A stretch of DNA of 64,000 nt from an uncultured Bdellovibrionales bacterium (GTDB lineage: Bacteria > Bdellovibrionota > Bdellovibrionia > Bdellovibrionales > UBA1609). The stretch spans positions 124,001-188,000 of the forward strand of contig CAILEP010000016.1 of the NCBI GenBank assembly GCA_903833275.1. The letters run 5' to 3'. Shown piece by piece: positions 8,552-17,700 of the stretch. Made by a program: the position numbers and the translations under genes. A model generated the notes under the pieces. It ran no database searches and was not told the origin of the DNA. It saw nothing but the letters and a program-made list of their open reading frames with translations. Each line of letters begins with the position of its first letter. The stretch's first letter is position 1.

Positions 8552-9754
8552 TTATCTTGCCGATACCAGTTTAAGAAGGCCGCCGTCGAAGTGAACCATG
8601 CGAATAGTTGATGACACGTTGTTGTTCTCAAGACCGGTGTAGTTGCGAACGGTGCGGACCCCATGAGTTTTAAGTGCGGCGAGATAGCTACGAAAGCCAG
8701 GGGCTGACATATGGGCTGTTTCGCAAAGGTACTGGGCCGCCATTAAAGCTGCATCGTAGGTGTAAATCGTTGTACCGATGGGGGCATCGCCGCCCGCTTG
8801 AGCTTTAAATTCGCGTTCGAATTCGCTTGAGCGGGCCGACTCACCTTCTGACCATGAGTTCGGAAAGTAAATTTGAGTCTTGCCGAGATCAATCGACTGG
8901 GCAAAGCGTTTCATGTCAGCCATGGCGCGGCCCCAATTTGATGAACCAATAATGTCGCCGTTGTAACCGAGCTGCTTGAGATAAGTGATCATGGGCATGG
9001 CCTGTTGAATATCGGCCACCGGCAAAACGATCGCCTTCACCTGACCGGCCGCGATTTTTCTTTCGACGTCTGCGGGCAAGACCACCTTGGCTGGGTCGAC
9101 TTGAAAACGCGGCATGAGACCATGAAAGTTCGAATTAAGCTGGTCGGCAAACGATTGGGCGAAATAACCATCGCCCGGGTAGATAATCATGGTGTCGCGA
9201 CCGTAGTGTCTTTTCTCTATAAATTCGCCGACGATATTGGCGTAATTTTTAATTCGATTGGCCATTGAGAAAAATCGCGGGTTGCGCTGGCCGAGATCGT
9301 CTGAAGAGACTCCAGAAGAAAGGGCTAGATATTTTGTCGTTTTGAAGGCCTCAGCGGCTAAGTTTGTTTCGCCTGAGTTTTTAAGACCGACAATGAGAGT
9401 GTTTTCTGATGAATAATTTTTTTCGATCGCTTCTTTTTGTTTGAAAATATTAAGCGGGTCGTTGCGCCCAATCATCGTCACCTGTTTTATGTTACACTCG
9501 GGCATTTTCGACTGAACTTCAACGACGGCCATCTTCACCGCTTGGTTCATTTGGGTTTCATTATTTGAGGTGATGTAAGATTCGCTCGAAACGCTGTTAT
9601 CGATAAAGATCAGGTTCACGGCGCGAGTGGGCGCGGGGCTTTTGGCGGCCAATGCAGTGGCGCTCGCCAAGCTGAATACCGCTAACGCGAGAATGGGCAA
9701 CGCGAGTATCGATAAAATGGCACTTTTTGAGTTATGAAAACTAACAGATTTCAT
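8552..9754 (-). CDS. Periplasmic ligand-binding protein, branched-chain amino acid (type 1) fold
   Basis: This 400-residue protein has a signal peptide (about 1-36, ending ALAAKS) and a type 1 periplasmic-binding fold: N-terminal VNLIFIDNS strand, IIYPGDGYFAQSFADQL, a central NWGRAM region and ATTIYTYDAALMAAQYL-like C-lobe features. The family binds amino acids or related solutes for ABC transporters, but no permease or ATPase gene is adjacent. Instead a hybrid kinase follows after 18 nt, so it probably delivers ligand occupancy to the kinase sensor (inference). No ribosome-binding site precedes the ATG. An extended -10-like TGCTAAATTA ends just 5 nt upstream of it, suggesting a leaderless transcript. 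Confidence 0.8.
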   Translation of the reverse strand: MKSVSFHNSKSAILSILALPILALAVFSLASATALAAKSPAPTRAVNLIFIDNSVSSESYITSNNETQMNQAVKMAVVEVQSKMPECNIKQVTMIGRNDPLNIFKQKEAIEKNYSSENTLIVGLKNSGETNLAAEAFKTTKYLALSSGVSSDDLGQRNPRFFSMANRIKNYANIVGEFIEKRHYGRDTMIIYPGDGYFAQSFADQLNSNFHGLMPRFQVDPAKVVLPADVERKIAAGQVKAIVLPVADIQQAMPMITYLKQLGYNGDIIGSSNWGRAMADMKRFAQSIDLGKTQIYFPNSWSEGESARSSEFEREFKAQAGGDAPIGTTIYTYDAALMAAQYLCETAHMSAPGFRSYLAALKTHGVRTVRNYTGLENNNVSSTIRMVHFDGGLLKLVSAR

Positions 9755-9759
9755 TAGAT

Positions 9760-9805
9760 TAATTTAGCATAGGGAATTTCGAGTTTCGCCTGTAATGATT
9801 CTGAC
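9760..9805 (-). promoter_or_regulatory. Conserved bipartite promoter upstream of the binding-protein gene
   Basis: Read on the minus strand: GTCAGAATCATTACAGGCGA, exactly 16 nt, then TGCTAAATTA. The same arrangement (one mismatch in the 20-mer, one in the 10-mer, identical 16-nt spacing) recurs at 39919-39964. TGCTAAAT resembles an extended -10 and the 20-mer sits where a -35 region or adjacent activator site would be. The predicted start point falls at or next to the ATG at 9754. Confidence 0.55.
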
Positions 9806-9940
9806 GAAAGGCCCAAAAATGTCAGCCAAAAATGCTTGTGCGCGAGAGGGCCAAAGTGTTGCGAGTCTGTTGCGGCGATCGCGGCATTTACGAGGGCCGT
9901 AGCTAGCACGGCAATCGTGGGTCGCGGGCCGGGGCCGCAG

Positions 9941-10306
9941 TTACATCCCGATATATTTTTTTAACTCGGCTGCGACTTGCAATTGATTTAGGCGTATCGC
10001 CTCGACAAGATGTTCGTTTTGTGCAGAAGAGTTTTTGGCGGCGCCGTGCTCAAGCAACTCGCAAAGCTCGCGAAGATGGTGGGCACCGACATAACCGGCC
10101 GAAGATTTAAAAGTGTGCGCCGTCTGAGAAAGCTTAATGGTGTCGCCGATAACCGAGGCATTAAGAAGTTCGGTGTACCAAATCGCTGAATGTTCGATAA
10201 ACAAAAGAATGATTTCGCGAACCGCCGATTTCTCGTCGTGCGCTGACATACCCGGGGGGTCCATGATGGCAAGTTCTTGCAATGCTTTGATGTCGACGTG
10301 TGCCAT
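9941..10306 (-). CDS. Histidine phosphotransfer (HPt) domain protein
   Basis: This 121-residue protein is a single HPt domain. The phospho-accepting His is at about 64 in AHTFKSSAGYVGA, followed by the usual LRELCELLE helix. It has no receiver or kinase domain of its own. It would shuttle phosphate between the receiver of a hybrid kinase and a terminal regulator. It lies upstream of, and on the same strand as, the binding-protein and hybrid-kinase genes, with a 186-nt gap holding a promoter, so it may be separately transcribed but functionally linked. Confidence 0.85.
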   Translation of the reverse strand: MAHVDIKALQELAIMDPPGMSAHDEKSAVREIILLFIEHSAIWYTELLNASVIGDTIKLSQTAHTFKSSAGYVGAHHLRELCELLEHGAAKNSSAQNEHLVEAIRLNQLQVAAELKKYIGM

Positions 10307-10333
10307 GTTGCTCTTTAAACGAAAAAACCCACG

Positions 10334-10362
10334 AAAAAACCCACAGCCGTGAGACCGTGGGC
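10334..10362 (-). terminator. Rho-independent terminator of the 10381-11406 gene
   Basis: On the minus strand GCCCAC...GTGGG forms a GC-rich hairpin (arms 10357-10361 and 10340-10344 plus internal pairs) followed directly by six U residues (10334-10339). It lies 19 nt beyond the lipoprotein stop codon and just ahead of the HPt gene. Confidence 0.75.
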
Positions 10363-10380
10363 TTCAGTTTGCTATTCGAA

Positions 10381-11406
10381 TTAGTTACGAGGGTAAAAAC
10401 CGTAGCTGCTCATAACACCTAAAGTCTCAGCTGAAAGATAGGGCGCAAGGTTGATATTGCTACCATCAGTCAGTGACAAAGGTTGCGATGTAATGCTGCG
10501 CAAGCTTACAGAGTGCATCAGCGAGCGCGATTTTTCGCCCTTCTTAAGTGGCAGGTTTGAAACAAACACTCTCGAACCGAGGCGAAGCTTTTCAGCCGGG
10601 TCAGTTGAGATCTGGTTGTAAACCTTAAGTAGTGCTGCATTCTGTTCGAGCTGCACGACTTGAGCCATCGCTATGGGTGATGCCGTGGTCTTGACTGGCA
10701 ACAACAATTTGCTGTTGCAAGGGTCGCCGGCCCAACTGTAATCGATATTGTAGAGTTGAAATTGATCGCCCAAGCGAACACCGGCAATAGCGCCCGCGGG
10801 GATGATCATCTCTTGTTGCGGGTCTATTAAGTAGACGATCGGGGCACTCCACTCAACAGGGTTTTTCGCAAGGTTTGTACTGATATTATTCAACCCATTC
10901 TTGATGGTGTTCTGAAGCAGAGTCGTCAACGGCGTGTTATGCGCGTTTGAGATATCTGTTCTGAACAATATAAGATCAAGATTGAAATCAAAAGCCGTAT
11001 CTTGCGACATGCCAGTGCCCATTACATTGGTGACTATGTCTTGCGGGTCAGCCGTTTGCGAAAGCTGCATCGACATATCCATCTGGCCTTTTTTGGTTTG
11101 CACATTAAGACCGATGGCTTTGATCCAACTTGTATTTAAGTTGAAACCAAAGTTAATGCCGGCTTTATCTGTGATTGTGAAGTTAATCAGATTTTCGTCT
11201 AGCTGAAAGTCTGAGTAGCCCACTATACATGACGGAGTGTTCTCCATCGCCAGGCGATTACCTGCACTAACGGACAGTAGCGGCGACGTTGAAAACATAT
11301 CTGGGGATTGAAACCCGTTACAGCCTGTCGTGCTGATGACCAGCCCGAAAGCCGTGCCCAGACTGCCCACAACGGCAAGTGCACGTGAAAATTTATTTGA
11401 GCCCAT
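10381..11406 (-). CDS. Lipoprotein of unknown function
   Basis: I take the ATG at 11406 rather than the GTG 15 nt upstream because GGGAGG sits 8 nt before it. The 341-residue product starts with a lipoprotein signal ending STTGC (cleavage at Cys about 29). The rest alternates strands with few hydrophobic stretches and ends in YGFYPRN; a domain with FQLYNIDYSW and SRVFVSNLPLKKGEKSR resembles a surface beta-structure. I do not recognise the family. It is transcribed alone, with a strong terminator downstream and 230 bp of non-coding DNA upstream holding a 7-bp inverted repeat CCGAGAC/GTCTCGG (11550, 11591). Confidence 0.7.
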   Translation of the reverse strand: MGSNKFSRALAVVGSLGTAFGLVISTTGCNGFQSPDMFSTSPLLSVSAGNRLAMENTPSCIVGYSDFQLDENLINFTITDKAGINFGFNLNTSWIKAIGLNVQTKKGQMDMSMQLSQTADPQDIVTNVMGTGMSQDTAFDFNLDLILFRTDISNAHNTPLTTLLQNTIKNGLNNISTNLAKNPVEWSAPIVYLIDPQQEMIIPAGAIAGVRLGDQFQLYNIDYSWAGDPCNSKLLLPVKTTASPIAMAQVVQLEQNAALLKVYNQISTDPAEKLRLGSRVFVSNLPLKKGEKSRSLMHSVSLRSITSQPLSLTDGSNINLAPYLSAETLGVMSSYGFYPRN

Positions 11407-11650
11407 TGATACCTCCCACACATTTACTGAGTAGTAGTTCGGGCTTTGGTCGGCAGAACTTTAGTCAAGAATGTTTTCGAGAACGTAGTGCACCGTGTGA
11501 CAAAACTTTGGTCGTTTCAATCGAGAATTCGGGGTCAAAAGTAAACTTACCGAGACTTATTTTCACATATTGAACGATACCTCGACCAACGTCTCGGCAA
11601 AAAATTGCGGTGAGTTAAGAAATAATTTTACGATTTATTGCGCACTAGTT

Positions 11651-12625
11651 TTACAGTTTCAGCAAATACCGCCCAGTGGTTTCGCGCGCGAGCATCTGGT
11701 GGGCAGTCGGTATGAGCTCTTCTAGCGCCATCTCGCCACTGACGAAGGCATCGAGCGACGACTTGAATTCTTCAGCAAGACTTTGCCATATTTTGAGACG
11801 CAGCGGCCATGTCGTGTTGTTCGAGCTGATGCCGAGCAAGCTGACCCCACGTAATATAAGAGGCATGACCGTGGTGTGAAGCTCGGCACCCTCGGCAAGC
11901 CCAATGCAGGCGACGTTGCCCCAAAGCTCAACCTGCGGTATCAAGCCCGCGAGCAATTTGCCGCCCACATTGTCGACGACCCCGCCGAAGCGAACTTTTT
12001 CTAGAGGGCGAGTGGCAGGTTCAAGGTCGCTTGGCGCCAACACTTTTACCGCGCCCAATTTCAATAGTCGTTCGCGCATCGCGGGCTTGCCCGACACCGC
12101 CCAGACTTGATATTTTTTTTGCGAAAAGAATTGCACGGCGAATTGGCCGACTCCGCCAGATGCGCCAGTGACGACGATCGGGCCCATTTCAGGGGTTTGG
12201 CCATTTTGCTGCATGCGCGCGACGGCGAGACACGCAGTGAAACCCGCGGTGCCATAGATCATCGCCTCGCGCGCCGACAATGGCTTTGGGCGCTTCACCA
12301 CGAGGTCAGCACGCTCGACAACAAACTCAGCGTAGCCACCGTCGTGAGTCTCGCCAAGCCCACAGCCGGTGACAACAACTGGGTCGCCGGGTTGAAAGCG
12401 CGGGTCTTTTGAGGCACTCACCTCGCCGGCCACATCGATGCCAGCGATAATTGGCATTTTTTTATAAATACTGGCGCGGCCGGTTACGCCAAGAGCATCT
12501 TTATAGTTGAGGCCCGAATATTCGGCCTTAATCAGCACTTCACCGTCTTTGATATTCGGAGTCTCAACTGTTTCGACCGACGCCGAGAGTAAACCGTTTT
12601 TTTCTCGAACGTAAATGGCTTTCAT
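11651..12625 (-). CDS. acuI: YhdH/AcuI-type NADPH-dependent quinone oxidoreductase (acryloyl-CoA reductase family)
   Basis: This 324-residue medium-chain dehydrogenase/reductase lacks the zinc ligands of alcohol dehydrogenases. Family features: MKAIYVRE start, GLNYKDALGVTGR at about 38, PIIAGIDVAGEV at about 58, GETHDGGYAEFV at about 88, and the Rossmann TGASGGVGQFAVQ at about 155. Length matches E. coli YhdH. Members reduce acryloyl-CoA or related enones with NADPH in the cytoplasm. It starts 9 nt after the stop of the receiver/cyclic-nucleotide-binding gene, so the two are probably co-transcribed. The substrate is uncertain; the symbol is by family only. Confidence 0.85.
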   Translation of the reverse strand: MKAIYVREKNGLLSASVETVETPNIKDGEVLIKAEYSGLNYKDALGVTGRASIYKKMPIIAGIDVAGEVSASKDPRFQPGDPVVVTGCGLGETHDGGYAEFVVERADLVVKRPKPLSAREAMIYGTAGFTACLAVARMQQNGQTPEMGPIVVTGASGGVGQFAVQFFSQKKYQVWAVSGKPAMRERLLKLGAVKVLAPSDLEPATRPLEKVRFGGVVDNVGGKLLAGLIPQVELWGNVACIGLAEGAELHTTVMPLILRGVSLLGISSNNTTWPLRLKIWQSLAEEFKSSLDAFVSGEMALEELIPTAHQMLARETTGRYLLKL

Positions 12626-12634
12626 ATTTCGATT

Positions 12635-13384
12635 TTAGCCCTTGAATGCGTTTGCGGCTTTGATGCGCAATGAAAGTGTTTTCATCAACGCTTTCATCCA
12701 TTGCGGTTTTTTAAAAAGAATTTGATCCATAAGATCGTTGGGGATTTCAATTAGCTCTGAGGTCTCAAGTGCCTTTACGTTGGCCGATCTTGGCTCACCA
12801 TTGATAAAGGCCATTTCGCCAACGAACTCGCCTGCGCCGATGTGCCCCAGCTCGTTATCGTGGCCGTCTCTTGTTTGATAGGCCACCAACTTGCCTTTGA
12901 TCAAAAGATAAACCGACTCGCCTTTTTCACCCTCGCGAATAAGAATTTCGCCCACTTCAACTTTTTTTGGCTCTACATCAGGGCGTTGAACACCAGCTGA
13001 AAAATCGAAAGCACGCTTTACTGTTTCATTCAACTTTGCTTCATTCAACGGGTCTTCGAGAAACTGCACTCGGTTCGCAATGACCTCATCAACAAAATGC
13101 TCTTTTTCAGGGATTGCCGAAATAAGAATAATACCGACACGTTCTTCTTTTTTCGAAAGAATCAGCCACTCGGCAATTTTGAGGCCGGTCACCCGAGGTA
13201 AATTGGTCTCAAGTAAAACAACATGAGGCAAGGCATTGGCCAGCTTGATATCGGCCTCGTGCCCGTCTTTGGCTTGAATGATAAGGGCCGGGTCGTTCGC
13301 TTTCTGCAAAAGCTCGCAGATGCGCATGCGCTTCTCGTCGTCGACAACCGCAACAAGAAATTTTTTGATCTTCGTTTCGTTCAT
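12635..13384 (-). CDS. Degenerate receiver domain fused to a cyclic-nucleotide-binding domain
   Basis: This 249-residue protein starts, by my choice, at the ATG at 13384, because the receiver begins at once (FLVAVVDDEKRMRI). A GTG at 13447 is possible but would overlap a structured RNA candidate on the other strand. Residues 8-120 are a receiver in which the phospho-acceptor Asp is Glu (VVLLETNLP) and the conserved Lys is missing (QFLEDP), so it should be locked or phosphorylation-independent. Residues 135-245 are a cNMP-binding fold with GEILIREGEKGESVYLLIKGKL-like strands and the phosphate cassette GEFVGEMAFINGEPRSA, whose Glu/Arg are suited to cAMP. No DNA-binding domain is present. It may respond to the cyclase encoded at 4651 (inference). 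Confidence 0.85.
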   Translation of the reverse strand: MNETKIKKFLVAVVDDEKRMRICELLQKANDPALIIQAKDGHEADIKLANALPHVVLLETNLPRVTGLKIAEWLILSKKEERVGIILISAIPEKEHFVDEVIANRVQFLEDPLNEAKLNETVKRAFDFSAGVQRPDVEPKKVEVGEILIREGEKGESVYLLIKGKLVAYQTRDGHDNELGHIGAGEFVGEMAFINGEPRSANVKALETSELIEIPNDLMDQILFKKPQWMKALMKTLSLRIKAANAFKG

Positions 13385-13442
13385 TAGCTTTAGTCTACGG
13401 GCAAGCGCTAGGCGTTCAAGCCCTGCTGGATTTTGGTCGAGA

Positions 13443-13510
13443 TTCACTCAACAGGCGGCGGCCCACAGTAGAGGGACAGTTGCTGAAACCAGCCACAGGG
13501 GCCGAGACCT
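13443..13510 (+). ncRNA. Structured RNA candidate, copy A (predicted pseudoknot)
   Basis: This element matches 27747-27816 at about three quarters of positions, with the longest identical blocks GCCCACAGTAG and GTTGCTGAAACC. Two stems are predicted: TTCA-CAAC (13443-13452) with GTTG-TGAA (13479-13487), and CGGCCC (13459-13464) with GGGCCG (13499-13504). The second starts inside the loop of the first, giving an H-type pseudoknot. In copy B the second stem is CCGCCC/GGGCGG, so paired positions covary. It ends 110 nt before an exported-protein gene on the same strand. I could not match it to a riboswitch class I know. Confidence 0.55.
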
Positions 13511-13619
13511 GGCGAAGCGACCTTATTTGATACGGATTATGAACCGCTTACATGGCCGAATGCGCGCCGTAGGCGACGCGCGCTCTGGCGCGGGCACCCA
13601 AATTGCTAACGTAAACTAC

Positions 13620-14666
13620 ATGAAAATAAGATCAATTCTACTTTCAGCACTCTTTACATTTTCGGTGACAATCTATGGCACTCTTTCGCGCGCGGGGGCC
13701 GAGGCTGAAGGCGTTGTCGTCACCATCGGCCATAGCTCGCATGTTGATACGATCACCAGTCGCAAATTTGGCGTAATAAAACTCGAGCAGCCCGAACTCA
13801 ACCCGACAGCCGAGAGAGTTTATGACTCTCTCACCGATGCGCAACGGGCAAAATTCGATCGCACGCGCCTTTGGCTACTAAAAAAATTGGCTGTAATTTT
13901 GTCGCGCTCAGATGTTCAGATCGAAACGGCCTATGTCGAACAAGACACCGTTAGGCTTGAAGATGTTGCCGGTGACGTTTTTGACCGTGACGACACGCCG
14001 TCAAAGTCGCATCAGAGAATTCAGACTATACTTGAGACCATCCACAATGTTTTGTGGCAAAACCCGGCTGCGGCTTCGGCGGCGAATGAACATGGGCTGA
14101 TGATTTTGATCGGCCTACAGGCGCAGATCGGTTTAAAAAGTAAATTATTAAAACGCTGGAATGTCCCGGAAAAAGCCATCGGCGGCGCCGGCTTTCTCGG
14201 CATTCAAATTGGCTACAACGAAGACTTAAAAAAGGCCATTATCGAATTTAGCTTTCGCACAGAATCGCTTTACTCAGGCGCTGTTACCAATCTCGGCCAA
14301 GTGCTTCGAATCTACCCTTACATGCGCAGTCGTCGCGAGGGTGACGAGGGTGAGCTGGTTGGCCGCTCGTCGAACCCGCCGTCGCCGCCGTTTATGGGGT
14401 ATGGCTTCGAGTACTCCCCGACCTATTTGTCGATGGGCTATAACAACGCGTGGTTCAGTTTGCCCGGCGAATGGACCTCAGCGCTGCACTTCGTAAACGA
14501 ATTTCACCAGCGATCGCTACTGCGATTAAGCCTTGCCTCACCGTCAAGTCTTTGGCAGAAAACACGCGATTTCTTTTCAGGCGCACGCCAAAATGCTCAG
14601 GTTAAAAAAGTCACTTGCGCTGGTTTCTTGCGAGAAGCAAAAACTGTTTACGACGACCTGCAATAG
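13620..14666 (+). CDS. Exported protein of unknown function
   Basis: The frame is open far upstream, but the ATG at 13620 begins a clear signal peptide (KIRSILLSALFTFSVTIYG, cleavage near ALSRAG) and lies downstream of the structured RNA candidate, so I start here (348 residues). The Shine-Dalgarno is weak. The mature part is soluble and mixed in structure, with an acidic central region, an RRREGDEGE stretch and one C-terminal Cys. I do not recognise the family. Possible control by the upstream RNA element is inference from position only. Confidence 0.65.
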   Translation: MKIRSILLSALFTFSVTIYGTLSRAGAEAEGVVVTIGHSSHVDTITSRKFGVIKLEQPELNPTAERVYDSLTDAQRAKFDRTRLWLLKKLAVILSRSDVQIETAYVEQDTVRLEDVAGDVFDRDDTPSKSHQRIQTILETIHNVLWQNPAAASAANEHGLMILIGLQAQIGLKSKLLKRWNVPEKAIGGAGFLGIQIGYNEDLKKAIIEFSFRTESLYSGAVTNLGQVLRIYPYMRSRREGDEGELVGRSSNPPSPPFMGYGFEYSPTYLSMGYNNAWFSLPGEWTSALHFVNEFHQRSLLRLSLASPSSLWQKTRDFFSGARQNAQVKKVTCAGFLREAKTVYDDLQ

Positions 14667-14771
14667 TTAGGTGTCTCTTTTCGAGACATTTTCGGCACAT
14701 AACTGTTGCTGACTGGCCATTTTGATTCACAAAATGACGCCTCATTCCGATAAGAATACATCGGAGAAAAC

Positions 14772-17700
14772 ATGACAAAACTACGTCTTTGGCTTTCGAC
14801 AAAGAAAATAACGTCGATGGTATTTCTGGCTCTCGCGCTTTCGCCATCACTTCTTTTATTTCAAAATTGTGGCAAAAGTTTTCAAGCCATTGATTCTTCA
14901 AATTCTTCGTCTCTTGCGATTATTGCTCCGGCCATAAATATTCAATCAGCCCCGACTGCGATGGTGAATGTGAACAGTCAAACCGTGACCTTCACGGTGA
15001 CCGCAAACCCCGTGAGCCAACTCGGCAATGTCACGTGCGCCCTTGATAATGCCACAGCCACCGCTTGCACGAGCCCTTACACAATGAGTGCGCTCGCTGA
15101 CGGAAACCACACTCTCGTTATCAATGCGATCGACAGCCAGGGCAATACGACGAATGCGACGGTGAGCTTTTTGGTCGACACCATAGCTCCGATATTAACG
15201 ATCAACTCAAGCCCGGCGGCTATAACTGGCTCTGCGCAAGCCTCGATTGTGTTTACCGCCACCGATAATTTGTCAGGCGTCGCGAGCACCCAATGCGCTC
15301 TCGACGGCGCGGCTTTCACGAACTGCACGAGCCCACTAAATTTGACCGCACTTTCGCAGGCCAAGCACACGCTTATTATTCGCGCCACCGATATGGCCGC
15401 CAATAAATCAGCTGATGCGACTGCCACCTGGCAGGTCAATTTGACGGCAGCGACCATTACGATTTCATCAAGCCCGGCGAATGTGAGCAATCAGACTTCG
15501 GCTAATTTTGCATTCAGCGCCACGCCCGCCCCCGCTACAACTATCGCGAGTTATCTGTGCTCAATTGATGCCGCCGCCGCAGCGACTTGCACGAGCCCGA
15601 TCGCTTACACCGCGCTAAAAGACGGCAACCATACTTTTAGCGTCAGCGCTGTTGACTCGAGTGGCATCACCTCTTCGCCACTGACAAAGACTTGGTTGGT
15701 GGATACCGTAGCGCCGACGATTGCGTTTAATTTGACCCCGCCGGCTCTCGATAAATCTGCAGCACCGTCTTTTCAGTTTACCACGAGCGATGGCACGGGC
15801 AGCGGAGTGGCCAGCACGCAGTGCTCACTCGACGGCGCGACGTTTGCGACTTGTGCAAACCCGCTCGCACTGACGGGGTTAACCGAGGGATCGCACACGC
15901 TTAAAGCCCATGCCCTTGATAATGCGAGCAACGCGTCTCTCGATATTTCGTACACTTGGGCAATTGATCTCACCGTGCCGGTGGTTAAAATTCTCACAGG
16001 GCCCGCCACCGCATCGACTTCAGCGAGCGCAACGTTTACTTTTTCAGCCACAGATTTACCGGCGAGCACTGGCCTTTCGAAAGTGCAATGCATGCTTGAT
16101 ACGGCGGCCTTTGTCGCCTGCACAAGCCCAGTCACTTATAGCGCCTTACTTGACGGCTCGCACACCTTTAGCGTCAGCGCATTGGACAATGCAGGCAATT
16201 TAACACTGACCTCGCAGACTTGGGTTATCAATACAAAAATCCCGCCGACGATTAACAATCTGAGCGGCCCAACCAACTGCCTTGTCGGGCTTTGCTCAAC
16301 AACTGTCACCTGGACCATCACCGACACACTAGGGCTACCAGTCACGACCACTTGCGCGGTTAACGGCGGGTTGGCGGTGCAATGCACGAGCCCGTTTAAT
16401 ATTACATCCGGCCTCACCGCCAGCGGCGCGCAAACATTTGTTTTGACCGCCACCGACACTAACGGCGTCAAAGCGACAGGCCAGCTGGCTTGGGCTATCA
16501 CCGCCGGCACACTAACCCCAACCTCAATCGCCGCCGGTCAATTTCACACTTGCGCTGTTATTAGCGGCGCGCTGTCTTGCTGGGGCGACGACACCTACGG
16601 GCAGCTCGGCGACGGGTTAACAACGAACACCGCAACCCCTTACACCGTTTTTTCTTCTGGAGTCACCCAAGTCGCCACCGGCGCCTATCACTCTTGCGCT
16701 ATTGTTAACGGCGCCCTACTTTGCTGGGGCGAAAATCAATATGGTCAGATTGGCAATGGCTCGACTGCAACATCGGTTGCGGCACCCTATACCGTTTTTG
16801 CCAGCGGAGTGACTCAAGTTACTGCCGGCGGATACAACACCTGTGCCATTGTGAACACCGCACTCTACTGCTGGGGCTCTAATGCCGTCGGTGAAATCGG
16901 TGACGGCACTTTCGTTGTTAAATTTTCGCCAACCCTTATTTTTGCAAGTGGTGTGACACTTGTTAGTGCCAGTGGTGATCACACCTGTGCGGTGGTCGGC
17001 GGCCTTTTGAAATGCTGGGGTCAAGATTCGAGTGGGGCCCTTGGCGATGGGCTTACAGCGACTGTCTCTTCGCCGAAAAATGCCACCGTTGTGACCACGG
17101 GTGTAACTCAGATCACTACTAACATTGGCGCGACATGTGTCTTAGTAAATGGCAATGTAAAGTGCTTCGGCCAACCCAATCTTTCAGGCAACACTCTGAG
17201 CGGGGTTTCTCAAGTGAGCCTAGGCCAATCACACGCCTGCGCCATTTCAAGCGGCTCTCTAAAATGTTGGGGAGAAAATACTCGTGGGCAACTCGGTTAC
17301 GCTTTAAACATACCTGCACCGATCACAAGTGCCTCAGTCTATGCTGGCCAAACAACACCGGGCCTCACCATCGCCTCGGGGGTTACCTATGTGGCCGGCG
17401 GCACACTCCACACCTGCGCAATCGTAAATGGCGCCATTCAATGTTGGGGCTCAAATATTCAGGGGCAACTCGGCAATGGCGTTAGCGTCAACCATGCGAA
17501 CCCGCATTCAATAATCTCAAGCGGAGTAACCCAAGTCTCAGCCGGCGGCAACGCGACCTGCGCCCTTGTCGGCGGTGCGCTCAAGTGCTGGGGTGGCAAC
17601 TACAACCCCATGGTCGGTAACAATTCTGTTTTCGATGCGCCGACACCGGTGACCGTCATCCCGTCTGGCGCAACTCACGTTGAAGTCGGCGGCATTAATA

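Noticed and set aside
13443..13510. Structured RNA as a cobalamin, SAM-I or c-di-GMP riboswitch
   Set aside because: Only short resemblances (GAGACCTG; GGGAC...TGAAACC). The full conserved cores of these classes are absent.
13278..13619. Long 5' extension of the exported-protein frame at 13620
   Set aside because: It would run antisense through the receiver/cNMP gene and across the structured RNA; a signal peptide begins at 13620.
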